A stretch of DNA of 64,000 nt, taken from Nocardioides humi. Its GTDB lineage: Bacteria; Actinomycetota; Actinomycetes; Propionibacteriales; Nocardioidaceae. Positions 51,618-63,627 of this stretch are shown here, one piece after another. The notes beneath the pieces were generated by a model that saw nothing but the letters and a program-made list of their open reading frames with translations, had not been told where the DNA came from and searched no databases. The stretch is from positions 5,332,001 to 5,396,000 of the forward strand of contig NZ_CP041146.1 of assembly GCF_006494775.1 (NCBI RefSeq), read 5' to 3'. The stretch's first letter is position 1, and the number at the start of each line of letters is the position of its first letter. A program made the position numbers and the translations under genes.

Positions 51618-51647
51618 AGACTAACAGCGGGTCGATCCGCCGCCCAA
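51618..51647 (-). promoter_or_regulatory. candidate rpsT promoter
   Basis: On the minus strand TTGGGC (51642-51647) and TAGTCT (51618-51623) are 18 bp apart, about 130 bp upstream of rpsT. The rest of the 230-bp spacer (51488-51717) shows no gene. Confidence 0.3.
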
Positions 51648-51717
51648 ATCAGCGCCGTCGCGCGAGCGCCGGTCGGACACGTCGGTCGGAGAGACACCGC
51701 CGCGGAACCACGACGGC

Positions 51718-52656
51718 TCAGACCGACCAGCCGCGCCGCTCGGCGAGCCAGTGGTCGACGACGTCGCGCTGCCAGGCCTGCGCCTCGCGGATGTACGGCG
51801 ACGTGGGCGGGACCGGCTGCAGGGCGCTGGCCGCGAAGTAGCCGAGGATCAGCGCGAGGAAGACGTCGACGTGCTCGGCGGGGACGCTCGCGAGGAGCGG
51901 GTGGGCGGCGATGTGGGCCTCGACGTCGAGGCCGTCGCCGCGCGGTCCGATGAGCAGGAGCAGGGAGTCGAGCCAGGGGGCGCCGACGGTCGGCCAGTTC
52001 CAGTCGCACAGCAGCGCGGTGCCGTCGGGGCGCAGCAGGATGTTGTCGTCGCGGATGTCGGTGTGGACGAGGGTGTCGCCGGCGACGACGTCGGGGTACC
52101 GCTCGGCCAGCGCCCGGATCTCGGCCGCGCGCGGGTGGTCGATGCGGTCCCAGAGCGCGGGCCAGGTCGCGAACTCCTCCACCGCGCTGTCCAGCGGGAT
52201 CCGCGGCGCCGGGGTGAGGGCGCCGGCCATGGCGACCGCCATCGCCGACGCGGCGGCCAGGTCGTCGTCGCGCCACGGGCGGTGCGGGGCCCGGGCGTCG
52301 ACGTGCTCCGTGGCGAGCAGGAACCAGTCCGCGACGTCGTCGGTCCACAGCAGTCGCGGAGCGGGTACGGCGGCGGGCAGTGCCGCGAGCTTGCGCGCCT
52401 CCTCGCGGTAGGCGTCCGCGAACACCTGCTGCGCCTTGGCGGAGGCCGCCTTCACGAACGTCCGGGTGCCGTCGGCGCAGGTCAGCACCGACGCGAAGCC
52501 GGGCGTGAACCCGCTGTCCTGCGAGGCGGCGTCCACGACCGGCGAGCCCAGCCGGCGCTCGACCGCGTGGCGCACGAGCGGGGGCAGGTGCGCCCAGGGG
52601 AGGCGCCGGGCGGTCCGTCCGTGGGGGATGGCGGTGGGGAACACGCGGCCCATCAT
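51718..52656 (-). CDS. APH-family phosphotransferase
   Basis: A 312-residue kinase-like protein. The catalytic loop is HTDIRDDNILL (H-x-D-x4-N) and the metal-binding Asp is in LCDWNWPTVG; the N-terminal lobe has TRTFVKAASAKAQ with the ATP-site lysine. Substrate is unknown; the family includes aminoglycoside, choline, homoserine and fructosamine kinases. Two adjacent ATGs (52656, 52653) are possible. Its start lies 13 bp downstream of the LacI gene stop on the same strand, so they are likely co-transcribed. Confidence 0.82.
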   Translation of the reverse strand: MMGRVFPTAIPHGRTARRLPWAHLPPLVRHAVERRLGSPVVDAASQDSGFTPGFASVLTCADGTRTFVKAASAKAQQVFADAYREEARKLAALPAAVPAPRLLWTDDVADWFLLATEHVDARAPHRPWRDDDLAAASAMAVAMAGALTPAPRIPLDSAVEEFATWPALWDRIDHPRAAEIRALAERYPDVVAGDTLVHTDIRDDNILLRPDGTALLCDWNWPTVGAPWLDSLLLLIGPRGDGLDVEAHIAAHPLLASVPAEHVDVFLALILGYFAASALQPVPPTSPYIREAQAWQRDVVDHWLAERRGWSV

Positions 52657-52669
52657 GGTCGAAGGCTCA

Positions 52670-53704
52670 TCACGCGGAGCCGGAGGACGCCCGGACGACG
52701 AGCTGCCCGACCGGCTCGCCGGTGTGGTCGGGGGCCGGCCGGTCGTCGAGCCGGGCGACGAGGGCCTCGACGGCGCGACGGGCCAGCTCGTCGGGCTGGA
52801 GGTCGATGGAGGAGATGGCGGGATGGGCGGTGCGCAGGCTCTCGGCGTCGGAGCCGGCGACGATCCGGACGTCCTCGGGCACGCGCAGCCCGCGCTCGGA
52901 GAGCACCGAGACGACGCCGAGCGCATGGTTGCTGGTGAGGGCGTAGACGCCGTCCGGGGGAGGACCGGCGTCGAGCAGGGTCGCGGCGGCGCGGCGCCCG
53001 CCCTCGTCGTCGAGCGCCTCCGGGACATGGGCCATCGCCGGCGTGATCCGGCGGTAGGCCGCCCAGCGCCGGTAGACGGCGGCGGTGCGCAGGTTCCACT
53101 CGTTGCGGTCGGTGCCGGTGACCAGGGCGATCCGGCGGGCGCCGGCCTCCCAGAGGTGGTCGAGCGCGAGCGTGGTCAGCCGACCGGACTCGATGTCGAC
53201 GAGCGGAGCAGCGGCCGGGTCGTCGACGGGGGCGCCGCCGGGGACCTCGCCGACGGTGACGAACGGGATCCCGGCGCTGGTGAGCATGGCGACCAGCGGG
53301 TCGTCGGTGACGGGCTCGGTGACGATGAAGCCGTCGCTGGCGAGGGCCGCGCCGGCGGCCCGGGGTCCGGTCGGGTCGGAGACGAGCATCAGGCCCAGGC
53401 CCTCCGCGAGCGAGGCGACCGCGGCCGCGCCGGCGAAGCGGGCGAAGTAGTCGACGTCGACGAGGAGGTCGGGCCGCAGCGCGTCGAGCTGGCGGGCGAC
53501 GAGGGCGATCACGCCGAGCCGGTTGCGGCGCAGGCCCTGGGCGATGACGTCGGGGCGGTAGCCGAGGTCGTGCGCGGCGCTGCGGACCCGCTGCTGGGTG
53601 GCCGGGGCGACCGTCCCGTTGCCGGTGAAGGTGTGCGACACCGTCGTCACCGAGACGCCGGCGCGCCGCGCGACGTCGCGGATGGTGGGTCGGCGGGCTG
53701 CCAC
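52670..53704 (-). CDS. LacI-family transcriptional regulator
   Basis: A 344-residue repressor: N-terminal HTH with hinge (PTIRDVARRAGVSVTTVSHT, then RNRLGVIALV), followed by a periplasmic-binding-like effector domain (LMLVSDPTGPR, RIALVTGTDRNEWN, VPEDVRIVAGSDAE). GTG 53704 is preferred over GTG 53713 because GGTGG lies 5 bp before it. It is divergent from the permease-amidohydrolase operon and two CCAAA-type operators lie between, so it most likely regulates both. Confidence 0.9.
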   Translation of the reverse strand: MAARRPTIRDVARRAGVSVTTVSHTFTGNGTVAPATQQRVRSAAHDLGYRPDVIAQGLRRNRLGVIALVARQLDALRPDLLVDVDYFARFAGAAAVASLAEGLGLMLVSDPTGPRAAGAALASDGFIVTEPVTDDPLVAMLTSAGIPFVTVGEVPGGAPVDDPAAAPLVDIESGRLTTLALDHLWEAGARRIALVTGTDRNEWNLRTAAVYRRWAAYRRITPAMAHVPEALDDEGGRRAAATLLDAGPPPDGVYALTSNHALGVVSVLSERGLRVPEDVRIVAGSDAESLRTAHPAISSIDLQPDELARRAVEALVARLDDRPAPDHTGEPVGQLVVRASSGSA

Positions 53705-53724
53705 GGCAGCCACCGTAGGTGGTA

Positions 53725-53738
53725 CCAAACCGTTTTGG
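53725..53738. promoter_or_regulatory. LacI-type operator 1
   Basis: CCAAACCGTTTTGG is a near-perfect palindrome with the central CG of LacI-family sites (ideal CCAAAACGTTTTGG, one mismatch). Confidence 0.75.
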
Positions 53739-53760
53739 CCACCATCGGCCCAGGTCTGGC

Positions 53761-53774
53761 CCAAATCGTTTTGG
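53761..53774. promoter_or_regulatory. LacI-type operator 2
   Basis: CCAAATCGTTTTGG, the same palindrome with a different single mismatch, 36 bp from operator 1 (start to start). It overlaps the likely -35 region of the plus-strand permease gene, whose -10 may be TAGCGT at 53780-53785. Confidence 0.75.
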
Positions 53775-53840
53775 CTGCCTAGCGTGACCCGCGACACACC
53801 GACTCGGCGCCCGCGCCGACGGACCCACCACGGGAGAGCC

Positions 53841-55286
53841 ATGGCCATCGACCAGACACCGACGCCCGAGCAGGTCGGCATCGCGACCCCGCCGGCCGAC
53901 GACGGCCTGCTGCCCGGCCACGTCGAGGCCCACGGCATCGACGTCATCCCGGACGCCGAGCGGCACGGCACCGCCCGCAGCCTGTTCGCGCTGTGGGTGG
54001 CGCCCAACGTCAACTACCTCTCCTTCGTCGTCGGCGGCGTGCTCGTCCTGATGGGCCTCTCCCTCGTCCAGGCCGTCGCCGCGGTCGTGGCCGGCTCGCT
54101 GTTCTCGATCGCGACCGGCATCGTCGCGGTGACCGGCCCCGCCTCCGGCACGCCCAGCCAGGTCGTCACCCGCACCATGTACGGCGTGCGCGGCAACCGG
54201 GTCGCGATCGCGGTCAACGGCTGGTTCGTCTCGCTGTGCTACATCGCGCTGAACTGGGTGACCGCCTCGATCATCGGCTTCGCCCTGACCCAGCGCCTCG
54301 GGATCGGCTCCTCGACGCCGGTCCAGGTCGTCGTGGTGCTCGTCATCGCGACGGCGACGACCGCGATCTCCGTCTACGGCCAGGGCCTGATCATGCGGCT
54401 CTACGGCCCGCTGTCCGCGGGCCTGACGGTCGTCTTCCTGGTCGTCTCGGTCTTCCTCGTCGCCGACGCCGACCTCTCCTACACGCCGCCGGTCGCCCTG
54501 CACGGCGCCGACCTGTGGATCACCTGGCTCGCCGCCGTCACCCTGATCGCCGCGACCCCGCTGTCGTACACGATCAGCTCGGACTTCGCGCGCTACCTGC
54601 CCCGCTCCACCAACCCGGTCGCGGTGGCGTCGTACACCGCCCTGGGCGGCGCGGTCCCCAATGTCGTCTTCCTCACCGTCGGCGCCCTCGCGGCGACCGT
54701 CACCGACCTGTCCGACCCCGAGACCGGGCTGCAGGGCATCGTGCCCGGCTGGCTGATCACGGTCTTCCTGGTCGCGATCCTCGTCGGCATCCTCGCCAAC
54801 AACGCGCTCACGACGTACAGCTCCGGGCTCGCGCTCCAGGCCGTCGGCGTCCCGCTCACCCGTGTGGCGAGCGTCGCCGTGACCGCGCTCATCGGCGCCG
54901 GGATGACCCTCTACGCGCTCTTCGTCTTCGACTTCCTCGACACGGTCAGCAGCGCGCTGGTCCTGCTCGTCGCGCTGGTCGGCCCGATCATGGCGATCTA
55001 CGTGACCGACATCCTCCTGCGCCGCAACCGGTACGACGGCATCGAGCTCAGCGTCGACGGCCCGGCCTCCCGCTACTGGTACACCGGCGGCGTCAACCTC
55101 GCCGGCGCGATCGCGTGCCTGACCTCGTTCGCCGCCGCGCTGACGTGCGCGAGCACCGAGGCCTTCACCGGCCCGGTCGCGAAGGCCCTCGACGGCCTCG
55201 ACCTCTCCCTGCCCGTCGGCATGATCGGTGCCTCCGCGCTGTACGTCGGCCTGACCCGCCTGCTCTACGGAAGGACCGCCCGATGA
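53841..55286 (+). CDS. NCS1-family purine/cytosine permease
   Basis: A 481-residue transporter with about twelve hydrophobic helices. NCS1 features are FALWVAPNVNYLSFVVGGVL, the GPASGTPSQVVTRTMYGVRGN block between TM2 and TM3, and TPLSYTISSDFARYLPRST. It probably takes up a nucleobase or related ring compound by Na+ or H+ symport. ATG 53841 follows GGGAGAG. It is the first gene of the operon divergent from the LacI regulator, and its stop overlaps the amidohydrolase start (ATGA), so its substrate is likely the amidohydrolase substrate or its precursor. Confidence 0.92.
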   Translation: MAIDQTPTPEQVGIATPPADDGLLPGHVEAHGIDVIPDAERHGTARSLFALWVAPNVNYLSFVVGGVLVLMGLSLVQAVAAVVAGSLFSIATGIVAVTGPASGTPSQVVTRTMYGVRGNRVAIAVNGWFVSLCYIALNWVTASIIGFALTQRLGIGSSTPVQVVVVLVIATATTAISVYGQGLIMRLYGPLSAGLTVVFLVVSVFLVADADLSYTPPVALHGADLWITWLAAVTLIAATPLSYTISSDFARYLPRSTNPVAVASYTALGGAVPNVVFLTVGALAATVTDLSDPETGLQGIVPGWLITVFLVAILVGILANNALTTYSSGLALQAVGVPLTRVASVAVTALIGAGMTLYALFVFDFLDTVSSALVLLVALVGPIMAIYVTDILLRRNRYDGIELSVDGPASRYWYTGGVNLAGAIACLTSFAAALTCASTEAFTGPVAKALDGLDLSLPVGMIGASALYVGLTRLLYGRTAR

Positions 55287-56904
55287 CCGCCGCCGACGAG
55301 ACCCTCGTGCTGCGCAACGCGCGGATCTTCACCGCCGACCCCGACCGCCCTGGGCCGACGCGATCGTCATCGCCGAGGGCCGGATCCGGGCCGTCGACGC
55401 GGACGCTCCCGCGGGCGCGACCGTCGTCGACCTCGACGGCGCCTTCGTGCTGCCGGGCTTCGTCGACGCGCACACCCACCTCGTGGAGATGGGCGCCGCG
55501 GCGGGCGAGGTCGCCCTCGTCGACGCCGCCGGCCTCGCCGAGATCCAGGACCGGGTCGCGGCTGCCGCCGAGGGCCGCGCGCGGGTCATCGGCAACGGCT
55601 GGCTGTACCCCGCCCTCGGCGGCCGTGCCCCTCACAAGGACCTGCTGGACGCCGTCGTACCCGGCGTTCCCGTCTACCTCCAGGCCAACGACCTGCACTC
55701 GACCTGGGTCAACTCCGCCGCGCTCCGCGAGCTCGGCATCGACGAGCGCACCCCCGACCCGATCGGCGGCACCATCGAGCGCGACGCCGCCGGCGAGGCC
55801 ACCGGCCTGCTCAGCGAGATGGCCGCGCTCGGCCTGGCCCGCTCCTTCCTCGCCGCCCAGGTCACCGACGCCGACCGCGACGCCTGGCTGCGGACCGCCT
55901 GCGCGCGCTATCTCGCCGACGGCGTGACCACCGTGGTCGACATGGGCGTCGAGGCGCACGACCTGGCCACCTTCGAGCGGGCGCTCGCCGCCGGCGCGCT
56001 GCCGCTGCGGATCGTCGGCCACTGGCTGGTGAAGCCGGCCGCGACCGAGGCCGAGAACCTCGCCCAGGTCGAGACCGCGATCGCCCACGCCCGCCGCCTC
56101 GACGGCGACCGGCTGCGGATCGCCGGCATCAAGATCATGGCCGACGGCGTCATCGACAGCTGCACCGCCTCGATGGCCCGTCCGTACGCCGACGGCAGCA
56201 ACGCCGCGCCGATCTGGGACCGCGCGGCGCTGACCCCGGTGGTGGTCGCGGCCGACGCGGCCGGGCTGCAGATCGCGATCCACGCCATCGGCGACGAGGC
56301 CTCGGCGATCGCCCTCGACGCGCTCGAGGAGGCGATCCGGGTCAACGGTCCGCGCGAGCGCCGGCACCGGATGGAGCACCTCGAGGTGGTCTCCGAGGAG
56401 AGCGTCGCCCGGCTTGCCCGCCTCGGCGTCGTCGCCTCCATGCAGCCCGTCCACGCCGACCCCGCGATCCAGGACAACTGGCGCGCGATGCTCGGCGACG
56501 AGCGCGTCGAGCGCGGCTACCCGTGGCGCGAGATGACCGACGCGGGCGCTGTGCTCGCCTTCGGCACCGACGCGCCCACCGCGCCGCACCCGCCGCTGCC
56601 CAATATGTACGTCGCCACCACCCGCCGCTCCGCGCTGGTGGCCGGCCTGCCCGCCAACACCCCGCACCTCGCCGTACCGCTGGCCGAGGCGCTCACCCAC
56701 GCCACCCGCGACGCGGCGTACGCCTCCCGGCTGGAGGGCGGGATCGGCACCCTCGCCCCCGGCATGGCCGCGGACCTGGTCGTGCTCGCCGCCGACCCGT
56801 TCGCCGCCCGGCCCGAGGCGCTGCTCACCACCGAGGTGCTGCGCACCTACGTCGGCGGCGTCGAGCAGGCGACCCTGCGCCCGGCGGGGCTCGCGGCGGT
56901 TTAG
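55283..56904 (+). CDS. amidohydrolase (YtcJ-like metal-dependent hydrolase), frameshifted
   Basis: The first codons (MTAADETLVLRNARIFTADP) are in one frame and the rest (WADAIVIAEGRIRAV onward) in the next. Adding one C to the run at 55348-55350 gives a continuous 540-residue protein. Motifs of the YtcJ/amidohydrolase-3 group are clear: DAHTHLVEMG (HxH), GIKIMADGVIDSCTA with the lysine, AIHAIGDEA, HRMEHLEVV and FGTDAPTAPHPP. The substrate is probably an amide or N-formyl compound delivered by the NCS1 permease encoded just before it. Confidence 0.87.
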
Positions 56905-56940
56905 CGAACCGGAGCGGCATCCGGGACAATGGGCGGCACC

Positions 56941-58812
<1,872 letters not shown>

Positions 58813-58980
58813 CGCTCAGGGCTCCCACACCGCAGCGCTCGCGGGCCTGCGCGGCGAGCACGTCCACCGACCACGCCGACGCCGTGGCAGTTGACCACTG
58901 CCGAGGTCGATCCGCCGGATGTCGTCGATCCGCATGCCTCGCACGGTACGTCGGTTGGCCGGCTCTGGTGGGATGACCCC

Positions 58981-59921
58981 GTGCCCGCGTCCGTGACCGT
59001 CCCCGCCGAGCTCGACGCCCGGCGCGCCCTCGGGCCCGAGTGGGCCGCGTGGCTGGACCGGCTCCCCGCGACCACCCAGGCGGTCCTCGACGACTGGGAG
59101 CTCACGCCGGAGGGCGAGAGCTGGCACGGCTTCTGCTCGCTCGTGCTGCCCGTCGCCACCGCGGACGGCACGCCCGCGGCTCTCAAGGTCGGGCTGCCCG
59201 ACGACGAGTCGCAGCACGAGCACCTCGCCCTGCAGCGCTGGCGCGGCCGCGGCGCCGTCGAGCTGCTGCGCGCCGACCCGGGCCGCCGGGCGCTGCTGCT
59301 CGAGCGGCTCGACCGCGAGGACCTCGGCGAGGCCTGGGACGTGGAGGCCTGCGAGGTCGTCGCGAGCAGGTACGCCGACCTGCACGTGCCCCCGATGCCG
59401 CAGCTGCGCACGCAGGCGTCGTATGTCGAGCGCTGGGCGGCCGCCCTCGCCCGCGACGCCCAGGGCGTCCCGGTCCCGCGGCGACTGGTCGAGCAGGCGC
59501 TCGGGCTGGCGCGGGACCTGGTCGCCGAGCCCGCGACCGCCGTGATCCACGGGACCTGCACTACGGCAACGTGCTGCGCGGTCGCCGCGACGGCGAGGAC
59601 GCCTGGCTGGTCATCGACCCGAAGCCGACCAACGGCGACCCGCACTACGAGCTGGAGCCGATGCTGCGCGACCGGTTCGAGGAGTACGCCGCCCCCTGGG
59701 CCGCCGGATCGGTCCGCGACGGCATCCGCCGCCGCTTCCACGCCCTCGTCGACGCCGCCGGGCTCGACGAGGCCCGCGCTCGGGACTGGGTCGTCGTCCG
59801 CTCGGTCCTCAACGCCCACTGGGCGCACGAGGACGCCGTCCGCGCCCACCGGCCCCTCGAGGCCGCGGAGCGCGTCCACGTGACGGCCTGCATCACGGTC
59901 GCGAAGGCGGTCCAGGACTGA
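58981..59921 (+). CDS. APH(6)/streptomycin-6-kinase-like phosphotransferase, frameshifted
   Basis: The N-terminal lobe (VTVPAELDARRALGPEWAAW, ALKVGLPDDESQHEHLAL, LLLERLDREDLGEAW) is in the frame from GTG 58981. The catalytic loop and C terminus (DLHYGNVLRG, VIDPKPTNGDPHYELEPML) are in the next frame. One missing base in the GGG at 59551-59553 would give AVIHGDLHYGN and a 313-residue protein. The IDPKP and GDP blocks are features of the APH(6)/hydroxyurea kinase family. Substrate unknown; many such genes in non-producers are housekeeping sugar kinases. The 3' end overlaps the convergent lipoprotein gene by 29 bp. Confidence 0.82.
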
Positions 59922-60948
59922 CCCGCACCGACGCCACCAGGTCGTCGTACGTCGACCGGTGGGCCCGCCACCACTGCGGCGTCGCGCCCCACTCGACCCG
60001 GGCGCTCGGGCTCTGCAGCGCCACGATCCGCCAGGTGCCGGGCGGCTCGTAGGTCTCGGTCTCCTCGGTGCGCACCACCACCCAGGTCAGCCGGTCGGCC
60101 GACTCCCCGTCGATCTCGCCGGCGCCGCGCCGGAGCCGGACCCGGGTCGCCTCGGGGTCCCGGCGCACCCGGGCCGCCAGGTCCTCCAGCGGGCCGGGGG
60201 CGGGGTGCACGGCGCCGTACTCCAGGACGGTCGGGGCGCCCTCGACGTAGATCCGGCAGTGGCCGCGCTCGCGCTCGATCCAGCCCACGTCCGGCGGCGG
60301 GGTGAAGACCAGGGTCGCCCGGTCGGGCCGGCCCCAGCTGGGGCAGAGCGAGGTCGTGCCGGCGTCGACCCCGACCGAGCGGCGGACGACGTCGAAGGCG
60401 TCCAACCGGCGCGGCCTCTCGTCGGGGACCGACCAGCCGAGCCGGACGCCGGCCGACTGCACGGTGACCTGCCGATAGGGCAGGCCGTCGTTGTAGACCC
60501 GGTAGGTCAGCTCCTCCGCCGGCCGGCCGTCGAGGCCGGGGGCGTCCGCACGGTAGGCGATGTCGCTGACCTCGTCGTCCCCGCCGATGTCCTCGAACGG
60601 GTCCAGCTCCTCGGCGCGGTAGTCCGCGAGGGTCTCGTCCGGCCCGAGCTCCACGCCCACGCCGCGGACGTAGCCGTGGCTGTAGGAGCAGACGTTGCCG
60701 GACTGCTGGCCGCCCGTCGTCGCGACGGGCACGACCAGGCGCACCGTCAGTCCGGTGCCGTCGCCGCGCAGGTCGGGGCAGCGCATCTCCCGGAAGCCGT
60801 CCGGTACGCCGGGCGCCTCGGCCGCGAAGGCGTACGGCGCCGTCGGGCCGGGACTGCCGGGACCGCCGGGGCCTGCGGGCGTCCGGTCCCCGCCGGTGCA
60901 GGCGGCCAGGCCCAGCACGAGGCAGGAAACCAGCAGGATCCGAGACAT
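59893..60948 (-). CDS. secreted lipoprotein, unknown function
   Basis: A 351-residue protein starting MSRILLVSCLVLGLAACTGG, a lipobox LAAC with C17 as the lipidated residue, then a Gly/Pro-rich linker. The mature part contains two similar halves, each with a Cys and Arg-rich strand pattern (REMRCPDLRGDG...GNVCSYSHG; TSLCPSWGRPDRATLVF...GHCRIYVEG). No catalytic motif. Found as a class of actinobacterial surface lipoproteins. ATG 60948 is chosen because it starts the signal peptide. Confidence 0.78.
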   Translation of the reverse strand: MSRILLVSCLVLGLAACTGGDRTPAGPGGPGSPGPTAPYAFAAEAPGVPDGFREMRCPDLRGDGTGLTVRLVVPVATTGGQQSGNVCSYSHGYVRGVGVELGPDETLADYRAEELDPFEDIGGDDEVSDIAYRADAPGLDGRPAEELTYRVYNDGLPYRQVTVQSAGVRLGWSVPDERPRRLDAFDVVRRSVGVDAGTTSLCPSWGRPDRATLVFTPPPDVGWIERERGHCRIYVEGAPTVLEYGAVHPAPGPLEDLAARVRRDPEATRVRLRRGAGEIDGESADRLTWVVVRTEETETYEPPGTWRIVALQSPSARVEWGATPQWWRAHRSTYDDLVASVRVSPGPPSRP

Positions 60949-60969
60949 CCCCGACGGTAGCCTCGGAGC

Positions 60970-61658
60970 ATGTCGTTCGTGCGCACCATCAGTGTCGGTC
61001 GGCCGCAGGACAAGGAGTGGGCCGGCCTCGGCCGGACGTCGATCGACAAGCGCGCGGTCGGCGGCCCGGTCGAGGTCCACCCGCTCGGGATCGAGGGCGA
61101 CCAGGTCTCCGACACCCAGCACCACGGCGGGCTCGACCAGGCTGTGTACGCCTACGCGCGCGAGGACCTGGACTTCTGGGAGCAGCGGCTCGGGATGCCG
61201 ATCCGCGACGGCCAGTTCGGCGAGAACCTCACCACCGAGGGCATCGACGTCAACGCCCTGGAGATCGGCAGCCGGCTGCGCGTCGGTCTACCCGGCGTCG
61301 GCGTGCTCCTCGAGGCCGTCGCCGTGCGCATCCCCTGCAACGACTTCAAGGGCTGGATGGGGAGAGCGGCTACGACCCGCGGGCCTGGGTCAAGAGGTTC
61401 ACCGCGGAGGCCCGGCCGGGGCCGTACTTCCGGGTGCTGGAGACCGGCCGGATCGCACCCGGCGACCCGGTCGAGGTGGTGCACGCGCCGGGGCACGGCG
61501 TGACCGTCCGGGACATGTTCGTGGCGCTCAGCACCGACCGCAGCCGGCTCCCGGACCTGCTCGTGATCGACGGCCTGGTGCCCAAGGTGCGCGCGAAAGC
61601 GGAGGAATTCGTCCAGAGGACGGCCGGTTCGCTACCGCCCGCGGAACCCGTGGCTTAG
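60970..61658 (+). CDS. MOSC-domain protein (YiiM-like), frameshifted
   Basis: The first part has EVHPLGIEGDQVSDTQHHGG, GQFGENLTTEGIDVNALEIG and the conserved cysteine in VRIPCNDFKGWMG. The rest (ESGYDPRAWVKRFTAE, GRIAPGDPVEVVHAP, LSTDRSRLPDLLVIDGL) is in the next frame after one missing G in the run at 61359-61362; restored length is 229 residues. MOSC proteins bind molybdenum cofactor or carry sulfur, and the YiiM branch with its C-terminal 3-alpha domain is linked to hydroxylated-base reduction. It is divergent from the lipoprotein gene with a 21-bp gap. Confidence 0.86.
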
Positions 61659-61708
61659 GTTACTGCTCAGTTAGGCCGGTCTCGGACGAGCAGACGCAAG
61701 GGAGCGCC

Positions 61709-63532
61709 ATGCCCATCAACCACGACACGAGTTTCCTCGAGCACATGCCGCAGAACTGCGCGGTGCAGTTCCTCGACCGGGTGGAGAGGAGCGCCGACCG
61801 GGAGGCCTTCCGCTTCCCGCGCGGCGAGGCCTGGGAGTCGGTGACGTGGCGCCAGGCCGGTGACCGGGTACGCCGCCTCGCCGCCGGGCTGCTCGCGCTC
61901 GGCCTGGAGTCCGAGCAGCGGGTCGGCATCGCGTCGTCCACGCGCTACGAGTGGATCCTCGCCGACCTCGCCATCATGTGCGCCGGCGGCGCCACCACGA
62001 CCGTCTACCCGTCCACGGGCGGCGACGACACGGCGTACATCCTCGGTGACTCCGAGTGCCGGATCGTCTTCGCCGAGGACGAGACCCAGCTGGCCAAGCT
62101 GCGCGACCACCAGGGCGAGCTCCCCGCCCTGGCGAAGGTCGTCAGCTTCGACGACGGCCTGGCCGACGGCGACTGGGTGATCTCGCTCGACCAGCTCGCC
62201 GAGCTCGGCGACGCCCACCTGGCCGAGCACCCGGACGCGGTCGACGAGGTGGCGCGCGGCATCGGCCCCGACCAGCTCGCCACGCTGATCTACACCTCCG
62301 GCACCACCGGCAAGCCCAAGGGCGTGCGCACGCTGCACCGCGCGTGGGTGTTCGAGGGCGAGGCGATCAAGACCCAGGACATCCTCCACGAGGACGACCT
62401 GCAGTTCCTCTGGCTGCCGATGGCCCACTCCTTCGGCAAGGTGCTGCTCTCCACCCAGCTCGCGTGCGGGTTCGCGACCGCGATCGACGGCCGCGTCGAC
62501 AAGATCGTCGACAACCTGGGCGTCGTGAAGCCGACCTTCATGGGCGCCGCGCCGCGCATCTTCGAGAAGGCGCACGCCCGGATCGTCACCATGCAGGCCG
62601 CCGAGGGCGGCGCCAAGGAGAAGATCTTCCTCAAGGCGTTCGAGGTCGGCCGCAAGGTCGACCAGCTCGAACTGGCCGGCAAGTCCGTCCCGCTGCCGCT
62701 CAAGCTGCAGCACCGGCTGTTCGACAAGCTGGTGTTCAGCAAGGTCCGCGAGCGCTTCGGCGGCCGGGTGAAGTTCTTCATCTCCGGCTCGGCCGCGCTC
62801 AACGCCGACATCGCCGCCTGGTTCCACGCCGCCGGCATCCTCATCCTCGAGGGCTACGGCATGACCGAGAACGCCGCCGGCGCCACGGTCAACCACCCCG
62901 ACGCCTACAAGCTCGGCACCGTCGGCCAGCCGTTCCCCGGCACCGAGGTCCGCATCGGCGACGGCGGCGAGGTCCAGCTCAAGGGCCCGCACGTCATGGC
63001 CGGCTACCACAACCGGCCCGAGGCGACCGGCGAGACGCTGACCGAGGACGGCTGGCTGCGCACCGGCGACAAGGGCGAGCTCGACGCCGACGGCTTCCTC
63101 ACGATCACCGGCCGGATCAAGGAGCTCTTCAAGACCTCCGGCGGCAAGTACATCGCCCCGCCCGCCATCGAGGCCAAGTTCAAGGCGATCTGCCCCTACG
63201 TCAGCCAGTTCATGGTCTTCGGCGCGGAGCGCAACTTCGTCTCCGCGCTGATCACCCTCGACCCCGACGCCATCGCCGGCTGGGCCGCCGAGAACGGCAA
63301 GGAGGGCAAGGACTACACCGCCCTCGTCAACGACGACGCCGTTCAGGCGATGGTGGGGGAGTACGTCGACGAGCTCAACGCCCAGCTCAACCGCTGGGAG
63401 ACCATCAAGAAGTGGAAGCTCCTCGACCACGACCTCACCATCGAGTCCGGTGAGCTCACCCCGTCGCTGAAGGTCAAGCGCACCGTCGTCGAGAACAACA
63501 ACAAGGACCTCATCGAGTCCTTCTACGGCTGA
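61709..63532 (+). CDS. long-chain acyl-CoA ligase (FadD15-like)
   Basis: A 607-residue ANL-superfamily ligase that activates fatty acids to acyl-CoA. The P-loop is LIYTSGTTGKPKG, the adenylate block GYGMTENAAGA, and the hinge LRTGDKGELDADGFLTITGRIKELFKTSGGKYIAP. Length and the AERNFVSALITLD segment match the FadD15/long-chain group. ATG 61709 follows AAGGGAG. Confidence 0.93.
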   Translation: MPINHDTSFLEHMPQNCAVQFLDRVERSADREAFRFPRGEAWESVTWRQAGDRVRRLAAGLLALGLESEQRVGIASSTRYEWILADLAIMCAGGATTTVYPSTGGDDTAYILGDSECRIVFAEDETQLAKLRDHQGELPALAKVVSFDDGLADGDWVISLDQLAELGDAHLAEHPDAVDEVARGIGPDQLATLIYTSGTTGKPKGVRTLHRAWVFEGEAIKTQDILHEDDLQFLWLPMAHSFGKVLLSTQLACGFATAIDGRVDKIVDNLGVVKPTFMGAAPRIFEKAHARIVTMQAAEGGAKEKIFLKAFEVGRKVDQLELAGKSVPLPLKLQHRLFDKLVFSKVRERFGGRVKFFISGSAALNADIAAWFHAAGILILEGYGMTENAAGATVNHPDAYKLGTVGQPFPGTEVRIGDGGEVQLKGPHVMAGYHNRPEATGETLTEDGWLRTGDKGELDADGFLTITGRIKELFKTSGGKYIAPPAIEAKFKAICPYVSQFMVFGAERNFVSALITLDPDAIAGWAAENGKEGKDYTALVNDDAVQAMVGEYVDELNAQLNRWETIKKWKLLDHDLTIESGELTPSLKVKRTVVENNNKDLIESFYG

Positions 63533-63581
63533 CGACGGGCGGTCGGCCGCGGGGCGAGCGCAGGCTGACACCGGAGTGAGA

Positions 63582-63611
63582 CTCCGCGGCACCCGGCCGG
63601 GTGCCGCGGAG
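63582..63611. terminator. hairpin after the acyl-CoA ligase gene
   Basis: A perfect 13-bp stem CTCCGCGGCACCC/GGGTGCCGCGGAG with loop GGCC; no T-run follows, so it may be rho-dependent or structural only. Confidence 0.5.
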
Positions 63612-63627
63612 CGCCTACGATCCGCTC

